A stretch of 64,000 bases of DNA from the NCBI GenBank assembly GCA_037501455.1, contig CM074859.1, positions 92,958,894 to 93,022,893 on the forward strand. The letters run 5' to 3'. The translations under genes were made by a program, and so were the position numbers. Below, piece by piece: positions 10,087-21,994 of the stretch (positions are counted from its first letter, which is position 1; the number at the start of each line of letters is the position of its first letter). Source of the DNA: Lantana camara (Eukaryota > Streptophyta > Magnoliopsida > Lamiales > Verbenaceae). The notes beneath the pieces are model-generated. The model saw nothing but the letters and a program-made list of their open reading frames with translations, ran no database searches and was not told the origin of the DNA.

Positions 10087-11996
10087 TGTTGGAAAACAGG
10101 AATCAGAAAGCAGCGAAAATTTAAAAATTTTCCAACAAAAGGATCTTGGACTCACAATCGTGTATCCAAATTCGTAGAGATTAGAAACTTACTTTTTAAT
10201 AATCTTTCTTGAAGCGTTTCAAGCCACCCAAGAACGCTCTTCTCGCGGCTTGATCCCCTCTACTTGGTAAAGCTCGAATCTTCAAAACTTCTAACTTGAA
10301 GCTCTCTAGAGATAGTCCACCAACTTGACTACAATCTAACTAGTAAGGATGCTAGCTCTCTAGTTAGTGTTTAGGCTTAACCTAGGGTTTATTTGATCCT
10401 GGAGAAAGGATGGTGTTCAACACATGAACCAAAAGAATTGCCAATCACTCTTTAAGGGGAGCTCGAGCTCCCCTATATATAAGTAGAGAGGGGCGACCGA
10501 AATCCTAGTCCTTATGGACTAAGGATTTGGTCCCTCTCTCTAATTACTTGATTATCAAGTAATTTCCAACTTTGACTTTGAATTCTCATTCAAATCAACT
10601 TTTAAGATAGCTAAAAATATTGGATAATTTTATACTTTATTTATTAAATAAATAAATAACTTATTTTATCTAATTAATTAATTCATAATTAATCAACTAG
10701 ATTAATTTTCTCCAAAACAAGACTTTCATTTTAATTCAAAATTAAACCAAAGTCTATTAAATAATTAACACATTAATTATTTAATATATAAACAAACATA
10801 CACGTGTGACACACGTGACTGGACAGTCACGTGTGGTTTCACACGTGTGGAACCCTCTTGGCTTGATTGACTCGTTTAATCATTTTAAAGCCTCAGCTCA
10901 TGTAACCAAGTTGTTGTGTGTGACCCTCTAGGTTCTCAATTCAATTTGCAGTGACCCTAATTAATTAATTCACTAATTAATTAATCAGTCCACAGATTAA
11001 AGGACCATAGTCTAGCAACAGGTGTTTAACCCCTATCTGAATTGGAATGTCTCGATTCGACAGAACCTTTAAGTCATTGATTTATGTGAGATACAATCCT
11101 CCTACTTACTATCTCTCAACCATGATCTAGGGTAAGGGAATAACCAGAACCCTAATAATCTGGTCTTAAAGCTAAGTGCATTTCATATCCATTTGATCTC
11201 AATCCAAGAAACCCTTTTCTTGATGTCTTGATCTACTGCCTTGGCCAAGGACTCCATATGGCATATGAATGACTTACATAATAAGAGATCACCTTGCAAA
11301 TGCAAGTGTAGGTCCTTTCTTGATTTTCATTCACTTTCATGAGTCACTTGTGCAGCCCCAACATAAGCCTTGAATCAGTTGTCTAAGGCGACACCCTTTA
11401 AAGCTTATACCTAAGACTACAGAGTTACCTCATAAATTGACATGGAATCTCAAGTCTAAGTATCAATTAATCACATCAATGACTCGTGAGATATTTCCCA
11501 ATCTGGAAGTTTCCATTTCCTAAAATAGAAACTTCCTTTCCCATTTAGGGATCTTGTCACACGGGGTACCTCGGTGAACTTACTTATTGAAGTAAGCACC
11601 CTCATGTATCATGCACGTATCAACTATACACTTTGCACCTCCATGAAACAAGATGGTCCTTCTTAAGGGCGTGATCCCACAAGCAAGCCTTAGAGGAGTC
11701 AGGTTGACACTCCCACTGTCTGTAGGACTCATCGGCTTGGAGTATTTTACTAATCATGACTTATGTGAAATAGAGCTCGTTTCATGAACCATTTCACCTA
11801 AATGGTAGAGTCCTAAAGTCATCAGGATTAGGGGAGTTCTCATACATGCACAACTGAAGTAAACACATACTAAACAAGAGCATATAAAGAAATGTTGCCT
11901 TAATTCGTTATTTTTATTCAAAGATTGTCTGTGATTACAATGAGGAAAAGTACAAAGTGGATATTCAATAGGCTTTCTAGGGCACTATTCCTAACA
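10087..11996 (-). repeat. Copia element 2, 3' LTR
   Basis: 1910 bp. On the plus strand it begins TGTTGGAAAACAGG and ends TATTCCTAACA, giving TG...CA ends on the element strand. A purine-rich tract adjoins the inner edge. It holds a CACGTG cluster at 10799-10851. Short frames inside it have no similarity I recognise. Confidence 0.92.
10799..10851. promoter_or_regulatory. CACGTG (G-box-like) word cluster, 4 copies
   Basis: Four CACGTG cores within about 50 bp, mostly as ACACGTGT or TCACGTGT. CACGTG is the known core for plant bZIP and bHLH factors. The partner LTR (about 29550-29610) has five cores plus a CCTAAGG palindrome, so the two LTRs of one insertion differ in word number. A role as LTR enhancer is inference. 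Confidence 0.7.
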
Positions 11997-12010
11997 ATCT
12001 CCCACTTGCC
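11997..12010 (-). other. Polypurine tract of copia element 2
   Basis: Minus strand reads GGCAAGTGGGAGAT immediately before the 3' LTR, the expected place and composition for the plus-strand primer. Confidence 0.85.
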
Positions 12011-12012
12011 CG

Positions 12013-14974
12013 TCAAAACCATTCTAAAGCTACTCTAAGTCCCATCTTCTGAAGATGACCTTGGAAAGCTTCTCGACTAAGGGGTTTAGTAAGTGGATCT
12101 GCCACGTTCTCTACTGATGTGACCCTCTCAATTTGTACATCTCCTCTTTTGACAATATCACGGATTAGGTGATACTTCCTCATAATGTGCTTGGTCCGTT
12201 GGTGAGATCTTGGTTCTCTTGGTTGAGCAACCGCCCCAGTGTTGTCACAAAACACAGTAATGGGGTCTTTCATGCTAGGAACAACATTCAACTCTTGAAT
12301 GAAGTTTCTAATCCAAACACCTTTCTTAGCTGCTTCATTTGCAGCTAAGTATTCGACCTCAGTGGTCGAATCTGCAGTGGTCGTTTGCTTGGAACTCTTC
12401 CAACTCACTGCTCCGCCGTTTAGGCAAAAAATGTATCCTGACATTGACTTAAAATCATCTAAGTCAGATGCAAAGCTTGCATCGCAGTATCCTTCGACAG
12501 TAAGATCTTTCTGACCTCCGTAAACTAAGAATAAATCCTTAGTACTTTTCAAGTACTTAAGAATATTCTTCACGGCAGCCCAGTGACCATCTCCAGGGTC
12601 AGATTGGAAACGACTTGTTACACTAAGTGCATAAGCCACATCCGGTCGAGTACATAACAATGCATACATTATGCTACCTATTGCTGATGCATAAGGTGTA
12701 TGAGTCATTCTTTCCTTCTCAAGGTTAGTCTTGGGACACATCTTCTTAGAAAGACATGTTCCTACACTCATAGGAAGGTTCTTAACCTTTGCTGACTCCA
12801 TATTGAATCTCTTCAATACTTTGTCAATGTACATCGACTGTGATAGTCCTATTAACCTTCTAAATCTATCTCGATGGATTTTAATTCCAAGGATATAGGA
12901 CGCATCACCAAGATCTTTCATCTCGAATTGGTTCGATAGCCATAACTTAGTCACTTTCATGTCATCCTTCGAATTCCCAATAAGAAGGATATCATCAACA
13001 TAAAGTACTAAGAATTGCACCGAGGTCTCCAATTCCTTTCTATACACACATGATTCATTCGAAATTTGAATGAAGCCAAACGCTTTGACTGATTCATCAA
13101 ATCGAATGTTCCAATTCCTAGAAGCCTGTTTTAATCCATAGATTGATTTTTGGAGTTTGCAAACCTTTTGCTCACTCCCACTGAGTGTGAAACCTATGGG
13201 TTCTCCATATAAATGTCTTTATCAATGTCACCATTGAGAAAGACAGTTTTCACATCCATTTGCCATATCTCATAGTCATAATATGCAGCAATGACAAGCA
13301 TGATCCGAATAGACTTTTGAAATGCAACTGGTGAAAAAGTTTCATCAAAGTCCACGCCGAGTCTTTGAGTGAATCCTTTTGCAACCAGTCTTGCTTTGTA
13401 GGCTGCAATGCTTCCATCAACTCCAAGCTTTCTCTTAAAGATCCATTTGCAACCTGTGGGTTTGACCCCATCAGGCAAATCTACCAAGGTCCAAACTTGG
13501 TTGGAATTCATGGAATCCATTTCGGATTTCATGGCTTCTATCCACTGTTCAGAGTTAGAATCTGAAAGTGCCTCCTCATATGTTAAAGGATCATTATCCT
13601 TTTAAGAGATCTCATGGAAGAATCCATGACATCTCTCCGGCTGTCTAGGAGTGCGTTCAGAACGCCTTAGAGGAGGATTTACGTGTGTATCGAAATTTGT
13701 GATTGGTTGTGGTTGAGCAGAAGGGGATGTTTCTTCAGTGGGTGGCGTGGGGTGACTTTGTACTTCCTCTATTTCTATGATCTTGCCTTTTTTTTCTTCA
13801 AGGAACGGTTCCTCTAGAAAAGTGGCATTTCTGGAAACAAACATCTTTTGCTCAAATTGATCGTAGAAGTAGTATCTTATGGATTCTTTAGGATAACCTA
13901 CAAAGTAGCATAAATTAGAACGAGATTCTAACTTATCTCCCATTGTCCTCTTCACATAAGCAGGACAACCCCAAATTCTTAAGTAAGAATAACCAGGGAT
14001 TTTACCATGCCACATTTCATAGGGCGTTTTAGGGACTGTCTTAGAGGGAACTAGATTCAAAATCTTTACTGTACTTTCTAGGGCATAACCCCAGAAGAAG
14101 GTGGTAAGTCAGTGAAACTCATCATGGAACGAACCATATCGAGTAGAGTTCGATTCCTTCTCTCAGAAACTCCATTGAGTTGAGGAGTTCCCGGAGGAGT
14201 CCACTGAGAGATAATCCCATTATCTTTGAGATGATTAAGGAATTCTTCACTAGATACTCGCGTCGTCGATCAGATCGAAGTGCTTTGATCTTGTGACTGG
14301 TTTGGTTCTCAATCTCCTTTTGAAATTCTAGGAATTTCTCAAAAGCTTCAGATTTATACTTCATTAAGTATACATAACCATACCCACTAAAGTCATCGGT
14401 AAAGGTTATGAAATACTGATGATTGTTTCTTGTTCTTACACTAAGCGGTCCACAAACATCAGAATGGATCAAATCCAAGACCTTAGTGGCACGTTCCACA
14501 GTTCCTTTAAAAGGAACTTTGGACATTTTTCCCTTGAGATAGGATTTGCAAGAAGTCAACTCTTTGAGATCATTTTCAGAGAATGATCCTAAAGTGTTTA
14601 TCTTGCTAATTCTGTTCTTGGAAATGTGTCCTAATCTAGCGTGCCATAAGGGAGCTGAAACTTTGTCATCTCTCTTACGTTTAGTTTCTCGTTGTATATT
14701 CATAATATTGATATTTTGAGTTAGATAAAGTCCATTACTTAGAGTACCGATGTGAACAGAAGAGTTGTTCCGTTTGATAAAGTATTTACCATTCTTAATA
14801 TAAGTTTCATAACCTTCACAATCTAAAATTGGAACTGAAATTATATTACGAATAATGCTCGGTACATAAAGGACTTTATTTAAAACTAACTCAAAACTAC
14901 CTAAATCTAATCTAATTGTGCCTAAAGCTCGAGCTTCAATATTTGAGCCATCGCCGATCTTCAAGACACATTCT
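12013..14974 (-). pseudogene. Copia element 2 pol: integrase, RT and RNase H (broken)
   Basis: Order on the minus strand: pre-integrase (HARLGHISKNRISK), integrase core (DLIHSDVCGPL, TFTDDFSGYGYVYLM), a linker with LRRSERTPRQPERCHG, RT (MDVKTVFLNGD, LYVDDILLIGN) and RNase H (EGYCDASFASD, EVEYLAANEAAKKG, HIMRKYHLIRD), ending LQKMGLRVALEWF. Breaks: one-base frameshifts near 14265, 14115 and 13205 and an in-frame TAA near 13604. The integrase motif DRGGEY is altered to DRRREY and the zinc-finger second Cys reads Tyr (CKSY). The N-terminal end was cut at 14975 by the nested element; the continuation is at 25742. RT and RNase H (12013-13047) are the longest intact piece. Confidence 0.93.
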
Positions 14975-15457
14975 CCTTCTGTAACGCCCCACATTTCCTT
15001 TTGTAATAATATGTCGTATGTGTTTTTAAATTGTGCAATTAGATTATTTAATTACGTGATTAATTGTTTATAAGTGTTTTAAATATTAAATTCTGATATA
15101 AATTTTTATTCTTCTATTTTATTTTATTTTATAATTTTATTTCGTTAATTAATTTATTTAATTGATAACTAAGAGTTAAGGTTAATTAATTATGCTAATT
15201 AATTTTATCATTTAAAACCGTGGACTTTTAATTAATTTAAAATAGTATTTAATTTTTTTTTAATTTAATTTGAAATGTTATGAAATTGTTAGGTTTGCGC
15301 ATGAATGTTTTAATCGCGCGTCGTTCTTATATGAATTGATATCGAAAATTCATGAAAATTTAGTATGTTGTAGATTTATGTGTTATGAAAATGTTTATAT
15401 GCTCGTTTTATGTTTTCGACTTCCTTTGACGTGGTAACGAATTTATTTTTGAATTGT

Positions 15458-15503
15458 GGAACCAAGTCGGGGGCTAACGAGCAATTAGCGCACCCTTGGT
15501 TCC
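15458..15503. other. Conserved nested hairpin block in the LTR
   Basis: Outer arms GGAACCAA and TTGGTTCC enclose inner arms GCTAA and TTAGC. The same block occurs at about 358-404, reversed at about 4227-4273, and in the 3' LTR near 22474-22519. It is among the best-conserved stretches between otherwise diverged LTRs. Role unknown. Confidence 0.75.
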
Positions 15504-16533
15504 GTATGTGATATCTTGAGCTAGGAAACTCGGATTCGAGTTTCGTCAACTTCGCTGAACTCATAACAAAAATTCGGGTTTAATGAACTTAACCTCATAG
15601 TTTTCTAAGACCATTTGAACCTCCGAAATTCAACCGAAACATGCAACAGACGCCAAAACTGCCACAACTCAATAAAATGGCCATATCTTCCACAAACCTT
15701 GACCAAACTAACCATGGTTGGATACCTTGGAACCCTAACTCAACCATCTATCAGCCTTAATTAACCCCAAACCGAGATAACCCTCATCACTTGGAGAAAA
15801 CTCAGCGAAAATCCCCTGCTTCCAGTTATTCCCGTAACTCATGCCAACCTTGGAGATTCAAGCTCAAATCTCTTCCATCTTCCATCCAATCCACAAGGTA
15901 AGCTTAGGGTTATGATATGCATTTAATATGTGTCATTTTAAGCTATGTATCCCCACTTTTAAGCTCATATTCATGGAGTTTTGAGGAGATACATGAATAG
16001 TTAAGTTTAGAGCCATATTGTTGATCTCAAGCATTCCTTGATGCTTTTAGTTGTTTTAAAACTTGAAAGTGATGATCTTAACTCCCTTATTTCATTTATG
16101 ATCATGTATTTTACGATTTTTGGCTATAAAAAGAGTTAACCTTAATGAACTTGTAAAGAAATTTCATGAAATGGGACTGAATTCTTCCTCTCTCTTGATG
16201 TACCGCTGCTGCTGCGTTTTGGGGATCATTTTGCTGTCATTTATTGTTTCTTTCAGCCTTGTTTGTTGCTTGTTTGATTGGTCTTGTTGTGCAAGAGCTT
16301 CTGCTCTGTTTTGCTCACCGTTTTGCCCTGTTTTTGAAATGTGAACTGCTGTGTCTGCAGCTGCTCTTTCTTCCTTGTTCTTGGCTGTCCATTTTCAGTT
16401 GTTTGTGAGAGTTGATGATGCTAGTGTGCTGTTGAATTCATGCCTTCATCACTGCTTTTGGTTGCTGCGAAAATTATGTATTGGAACAGGGGTGTTGTTT
16501 TGCGTTTGCTGCTGTTTCGGGACTAAGTTGTAT

Positions 16534-16655
16534 CTCCCCGGCCGGGGAGGTTTTGGGCATGAGAGTACCCGGCCGGGGAGCCTGGGTACAGAAGCCTCCT
16601 GTGTGAGAGTCCCCGGGCGGGGACTTTTATTTGCGAAATCTCCCCGGGCGGGGAG
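16534..16655. repeat. Palindromic word cluster, CTCCCCGG/CCGGGGAG type (4 words)
   Basis: CTCCCCGGCCGGGGAG (16534-16549), CCCGGCCGGG with extensions (16568-16577), GTCCCCGGGCGGGGAC (16609-16624) and CTCCCCGGGCGGGGAG (16640-16655). The outer pair changes together between words 3 and 4 (GT...AC against CT...AG), keeping the symmetry. The partner LTR keeps all four (23543-23664). Confidence 0.85.
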
Positions 16656-16950
16656 ATGAGTTTGAAGCTGCTATGTAATGCTGTAATCCTTCCTTCCTTC
16701 ATTTCTTGTATTTAATTGCATGTGGTGGGGTTGAATTGTTGTACAGGGCTGGAGTTAAGGCATGAATTGTTTGTGTGTTCATGTGATTCGGTTTGTTGGT
16801 TGCATGCATGAAATGTTTAACTGAAGTGTTCTGGCATGCATGAAATGTTTAACTGAAGTGTTCTTGCATGCATGCTATACCTATGTAAAAATATATACCT
16901 TATATTGTTAATATGCATGCATGGGCTTAGGTTTATTAAATGTTATGTAC

Positions 16951-17008
<58 letters not shown>

Positions 17009-17105
17009 GTTTAACAATTGCATGCATGTTTATTATTTGTTAATTTGTGCATGCACGAATTCATTACCTTATGCATGTTAATGCATGCAAAGTATGTACG
17101 TATAC

Positions 17106-17144
<39 letters not shown>

Positions 17145-18273
17145 TATGTTTATTATATATATTAAATACTATTTGATTTAATTAAATTATGAAAATTAAA
17201 TTGTTATTTATTCTATATTCCTATCTAATTTTCAATCTTGATTTGAATGTATTTTTATTCTCTAAGTGTTAACGTGTTATAGTACGTGATATGATCGTTA
17301 TTTGAATCCTTGAATTGAATTGTTATAAAATGTGAAATTCATGACTTAAATGATTATGAATGGCTCGTTTGTGGGATTTAAATGCATTAATAGTGCACAT
17401 GAACGTGTTCATTACATAATATTATCTCTCATGCATTCATAACATGTTCATTGCATGCCGTGCGTCATATATGGTTCATTTGGGGTCTTGAGTCTCACGA
17501 ACACGTTACATTGTCTTTTGTACAATTTTCTCCAGGCCGGAGATGCCGGGTTCGTAGGACACTTTCGAGTCTCCTTTTCTTCTTGATATTGTTGGTAAGA
17601 GGTGTACAGGTGGGTTTCTCTACTATCTAGTTAAACAACCCTATATACTTCCAATGTGCAAAGATTTCGACCAAAATTTATTATATGTATATAGAGTCGT
17701 TTTAAGAGTAAATGATTTCAAAGTAAAACCTTTATTTTATGAACCTACCAAATGTTTTGGCGAGAAAAGAATGAATGTTATGCACAGAATGGGGCCTAGG
17801 GACTTGGTGTGAGTGGTGACCCGAGGAGGCATGGGCTGATGGTGAACCCTCACACTAGTCCCACCAATAAACGGCGTAACCGGACCTCGTTAGGAGTTAG
17901 CGAGGAATGGACGCTGAGTGCCATCTGGGGAGTCATGTTCCCCTTTTGGTCAATGAATGGATGGTTCGGGCCGATCACCCGGAGGAAGAAGGTGTAAATG
18001 TTCAAGAATGTGCACAAAAGAATGTTATGCACGAAAGAAAGAAAGAAAGAAAGAATGTTTAATGAACTACACGAGGTGTTGGTTGGAGATAATGCACGCC
18101 CACTCGCCGGGCCACAAACGACCTAATGAAAAATGAACGTTATAATCCCTTTTGATGACTTATTTATTTCACCCACTTGGGTAATGCTCTAAAAACCTCA
18201 TTTGGGATTATAAATTGCATGTGAATGTTTAAATATTGTTGTATATGCTATTTATGCCTCGTTTTATACCCCC

Positions 18274-18290
18274 CAGTCTCGTATAGACTG
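18274..18290 (+). other. CAGTC-(7 nt)-GACTG hairpin before the acceptor-like site
   Basis: CAGTC TCGTATA GACTG, about 25 bp upstream of TTCTTGCAG. Other copies have the same 5-7-5 geometry with different loops: 25258-25274, 48072-48088, and on the minus strand 37430-37414, 52819-52803 and 60944-60928. Confidence 0.7.
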
Positions 18291-18761
18291 AACCCGGATT
18301 GTTTTCAGTGTTCTTGCAGGTTTGGAGTGCTAGGCGGGAAGTCAAGTCTATTCGGTTATGTCAGAGTCGGTCCATGTGCATATTAAATCATGATTCGTTT
18401 AAGTATGAAGATGTAAGATTCGTATTGATTGTTACAACTATCATTGATTATGAATGAGTTTATAAGAAGCCATAATTTAAGTGCTATGATTTTATTGATT
18501 TTTGGGATTAGGTACCTATACTAGTTGAACCCGTTGTTAATGGCTTACCTTGTTATTTATGTATGTACTTCGCTTCCGCATTGTTATTCTTTCTGTTTTA
18601 TTGTCGCTTTGGTTGTGAAAGTTAGCTCCCGCCTAGTTTAGCGAGTGTGTATGTCCCCGTTCGTCGTGATCTAGCTCGGGTATGGATTGTCCATTTCATA
18701 TTTGGGTCGGGTCTCGGTGCGGGGGATGTGGTACCTTGCTCTCGGGTGCTACATCCTTAAG

Positions 18762-18773
18762 TGGTATCAGAGC
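18762..18773 (+). other. Primer-binding site (initiator tRNA-Met)
   Basis: TGGTATCAGAGC, 8 bp after the 5' LTR end. Confidence 0.9.
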
Positions 18774-21750
18774 CCGGTTGCAAAACCGGTGTTCTCGTGT
18801 CGTGATTGAGTCAGTCTAGGTCGCACGGCTTAGGAACTTGACAATGTGTGTATTGCATCGATCTTGAATATGTATGGCTTTCCTTTTTGAAATTTGTTGA
18901 CTTATCTGTTGCATTCCTGCTTTGGTGTCAAATACGTGCCATGAGCATGCACTAATCGCATGCATATATCCTTGAAATGAGTTCTGATTTATAGGTTATG
19001 AAGATAATATCAAATCACGGCCAAACATCATGCTAACAACGTTCTTTCGCAAGTCTTTTCTGAGACATGGAAGATAGGAGGGATGCACTGGGGAAGGATA
19101 TAGAGAATTCGATAGGCGTGGTCTTCATGGTATAGAGTTAGAGTTCACGGGTTAGGAGCTGAGATGGAAATTCGACTTTAGAGATGCAAGTATAGAGGGC
19201 CACTTGATGAAATAGGAGTTGATCGGGGAATGTTTATGACTCCGAAGATTGATATATGCGGTACTTTTACATTAGATGTCATAATTGGATTCAACAGGGT
19301 CATTCAACTTAAGGAATGGAGTGAATGAACCTTAAGGGTGCTTTAACTCAGGGTTCGGATTATGGAATAGATAGCGAGGGTTGTGAAGATCCAAGTTAAA
19401 ACTCATGCAGGGGGAATTAAGCATCAAGAGTCATCAAAGAAGGATTTCTAAATGAATTTAATGGTTAGAAAAGAGGTTGCAGAGGTTAAGATTGGGAAGA
19501 AGTGAGTCTGGGAGTCTAAATTTCAACTAAGATGGAAAACGAGTCGGGAAGGGATTGGAAGGAGCCAAACAGCGTGGAAAACACAAATTCATGGAAGGTG
19601 ACAATACTACGGACAAGATTTGAGTTCGTTTTCCAAATCCAAGCTAAATTGTTGTGTTGTGAGGGTGAATTGGGAAATATGGAGCAACGAATGGAAACGG
19701 TAAAGAAAGGCAAAGACGTTTTGGGAAGGAAAGCATGCGCGCAAGTGGGAGCAATTGGTAAGCAAGTTCTATTCCCAATCTAAACTCGTAAAGGATAAAC
19801 AAAGGAATCTTGATCTGGGTGATGACTCGAAGTAGGATTCGAAAATACCGTCGGGGTGATTTTATAAGTGAGTTGGGCATTATTGAAGGGCGATTCCGGG
19901 GAGAAATTTGGATGCTAATTCCGTGGATGTAAAGGAAGTTAGGGACCAAGAAATTTCAATTCCGGACCGTGGAAGATACAAGTGATCACAAAGATTCATG
20001 GAAACTTGAAGACAGTGGGAGAGGCAAGGAATAATCAGCAAGTCAAAGTAACCTCATGATTGGAGGAACGAGGAAAAGCTACCGAGCTAACAACTTAGCA
20101 CATCGGTGACAGGTTCCAAAACATTCATAGCACGTGCATCATATTTCGCATCAATCGTTTATTCTTCTGTACTTATGTTCGTGCGTGCATTTCTAATTGA
20201 TTTTGTTGCTCTAATGTGCTTCATATTTAATTGTCGTAAGTGTGCCACATGCATCGTCATTTTAACCCGACATGCATTTTAGTGTTTATTGATAGGAAAT
20301 TCTTTCACCTTACCTATCAAGTATCTCTGCGACTGGGCCATATCTGAGTTAGGAGAAAAATAAATAATGGGATGACACATGACAAGGAAGATGATTTCGG
20401 GAAATAAAGAACTTCAGGTAAGGGATATGTCGGGGAAAGGAACTCCGAAGGAAAGTAAGACTAGATGTGATTTCGGGGTGTTGGGACCGAATAAGAATAG
20501 AGAAGGGGGTTTCGATTACCAAGAGAATTGAAAAGGAAGATGAGAGGATTGCGATGAAAGAAGGATCTATGGAGTTTAAAGTGTAATGATAGAAAATTAA
20601 GGGGGAGAGTATAACCAAGAGGCAAAATTGAAACTTGAAGTGGCGGCCGAAGAAATAATTAATAGAGATAACGAAAATACATTTAAGGAAGACCTGGAAG
20701 TCCTAACTGTGGTGGTCAGAAATGAATAAGACGACCTTAAGGGTTGACCATTAAAATGAGAGATAAGCCACTAAATTCGGATTGAAGAATTTCACGGGGA
20801 ATAGTGAAGATAGCTCGTTGAATCGTTCTAAGTATATAAGTTGATTTGAAGATAAGGGAGTTACGAAGGAGTTTGGGAAACTCCTAAGCTGAGTTGTCAA
20901 GAGGGAACCGATTCAAGTTATCATAGAAAGGGATGTCGTTAATAAAGTTTGGTTCAATGAATTCGGAAAGAGATTCCAGAAGCGACAAACCGGCAAGGAT
21001 AAACATTCAGATGATTTAAATCAAACTTCAAGAATCATCAAGAACATCCTTTCTCCGATTAGGGAATTGTAGGAGCTGAATACCAAATTTCCCCTTAAAG
21101 GTTTAAAGGGAGTGAGGAAAATTGAACGGAAGATAGGGAAAGATTTAGGTGATATGTATTAAGGTCGGGCATAAACTTTTAAAGACGCCAAGGGTAATTA
21201 TCTTCAATGGTAGGTTAGGTTTTGATACGGGGAAAGAAAATAACTATGGATCTGAATTTGGGACAGATGGATTAAGGGTATACGGGGAAGTCAAGCTCGA
21301 CTAAGTAAAAAGAGTGATTGGTCGAATGAAGATTATGGGAAATGCTGAAAGATCGAAGAAGATTGGAAGCAGGACAAGTCAGAAGGGAATAAAGAATAAA
21401 ATCCTTAGAGGATCTATCAATTGCTTTGCTGGGGTACCTGAAGAGCTTAAAGTCAAGTCGAGCATTGAATTCACTTTCGGGGCAGACCACGCTTTGGACA
21501 ACGAAAATTACCACTCTGAATTATGCAACTACGGTGAACGGTACATGAAGCATCCATGCAAAATTTAACTTAAATAATTTTTTTTATGTTAGGTGCTTTG
21601 ATTCTTTATTATGTTAATTATTTGAAGTAATTGATAATCAACTTGGATGATCGCTATTACCTGCATTGGGTGTCTTAAGTGACTTTAATTATTGTTTTAC
21701 GTTGTGTTGCTCGGGAGTATTGGAGACTTCCTTGCTTTGTTGTTGTGTGT

Positions 21751-21946
21751 AAGAGACGGAGATTCTCTTATTTTGTTCGAGAGACGGGGTGCTCTCTTTG
21801 GTTGAGAGAGACGGGGTTCTCTCATTGCTGCTTGAGAGACGGGGTTCTCTCATTGTTGTTGGAGAGACTGGGTTCTCTCATTGTTGCTCGAGAGATGGGG
21901 CTCTCTCCTTGTTATTTGCGAGAGACGGGGAATCTCTCATTGTTTG
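21751..21946 (+). repeat. Tandem repeat of ~28-bp hairpin units, 7 copies
   Basis: Each unit is GAGAGA-CGGGGT-TCTCTC or a close variant followed by a T/G-rich spacer (CATTGTTGTT). The arms can pair, so the array is a string of small hairpins. It ends about 35 bp before the polypurine tract. Overlapping frames reflect the repeat, not a conserved protein. Confidence 0.85.
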
Positions 21947-21980
21947 TTGGGCGAGTAGTGAATTCGAGGATGGATTCTTT

Positions 21981-21994
21981 TGAGGGGGAGAGGT
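21981..21994 (+). other. Polypurine tract
   Basis: TGAGGGGGAGAGGT directly upstream of the 3' LTR start at 21995. Confidence 0.85.

Larger units (their letters stand above)
15898..18319 (+). other. Putative intron inside the LTR
   Basis: A donor-like CACAAG|GTAAGC at 15898 follows a pyrimidine-rich stretch like a plant 5' leader. The best acceptor, TTCTTGCAG|GT, ends at 18319, about 430 bp before the LTR end. Matching pairs occur in the 3' LTR (22913/25303), in LTR B (36419/48114) and on the minus strand in the young element (38980/37387). Splicing itself is inference; the sequence only shows positionally conserved consensus sites. Confidence 0.45.
14980..18753 (+). repeat. 5' LTR of the non-autonomous element
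   Basis: 3774 bp, very long for an LTR. Modules in order: TGTAACGCCCC start; GGAACCAA hairpin block (15458-15503); pyrimidine-rich leader ending AAG|GTAAGC (15897-15898); palindrome cluster (16534-16655); two AT microsatellites (about 16950-17000, 17105-17140); a (GAAA)n run near 18026-18055; CAGTC hairpin (18274-18290); TTGCAG (18314-18319); CTAGGCGGG (18330-18338); GGGGGATGTGGT (18721-18732); end GCTACA. The reading frames inside are not conserved as proteins. Confidence 0.92.
18754..21994 (+). other. Internal region of the non-autonomous element, no recognisable genes
   Basis: After the primer site (TGGTATCAGAGC, 18762-18773) comes CCGGTT-GCAA-AACCGG (18774-18789), the leader hairpin also seen in element G1. 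A stretch near 19000 (GGTTATGAAGATAATATCAA) is shared with the leader of element B near 48872, evidence of common descent. The remainder is purine-rich on the plus strand, full of stops in all frames, with frames of at most about 100 aa that resemble nothing. A tandem repeat at 21751-21946 lies just before the polypurine tract. Confidence 0.75.

Noticed and set aside
19516..20618. Small frames in the body of the non-autonomous element as remnants of gag
   Set aside because: I could not find any gag, zinc-knuckle or protease motif in any frame, so no coding claim is made.
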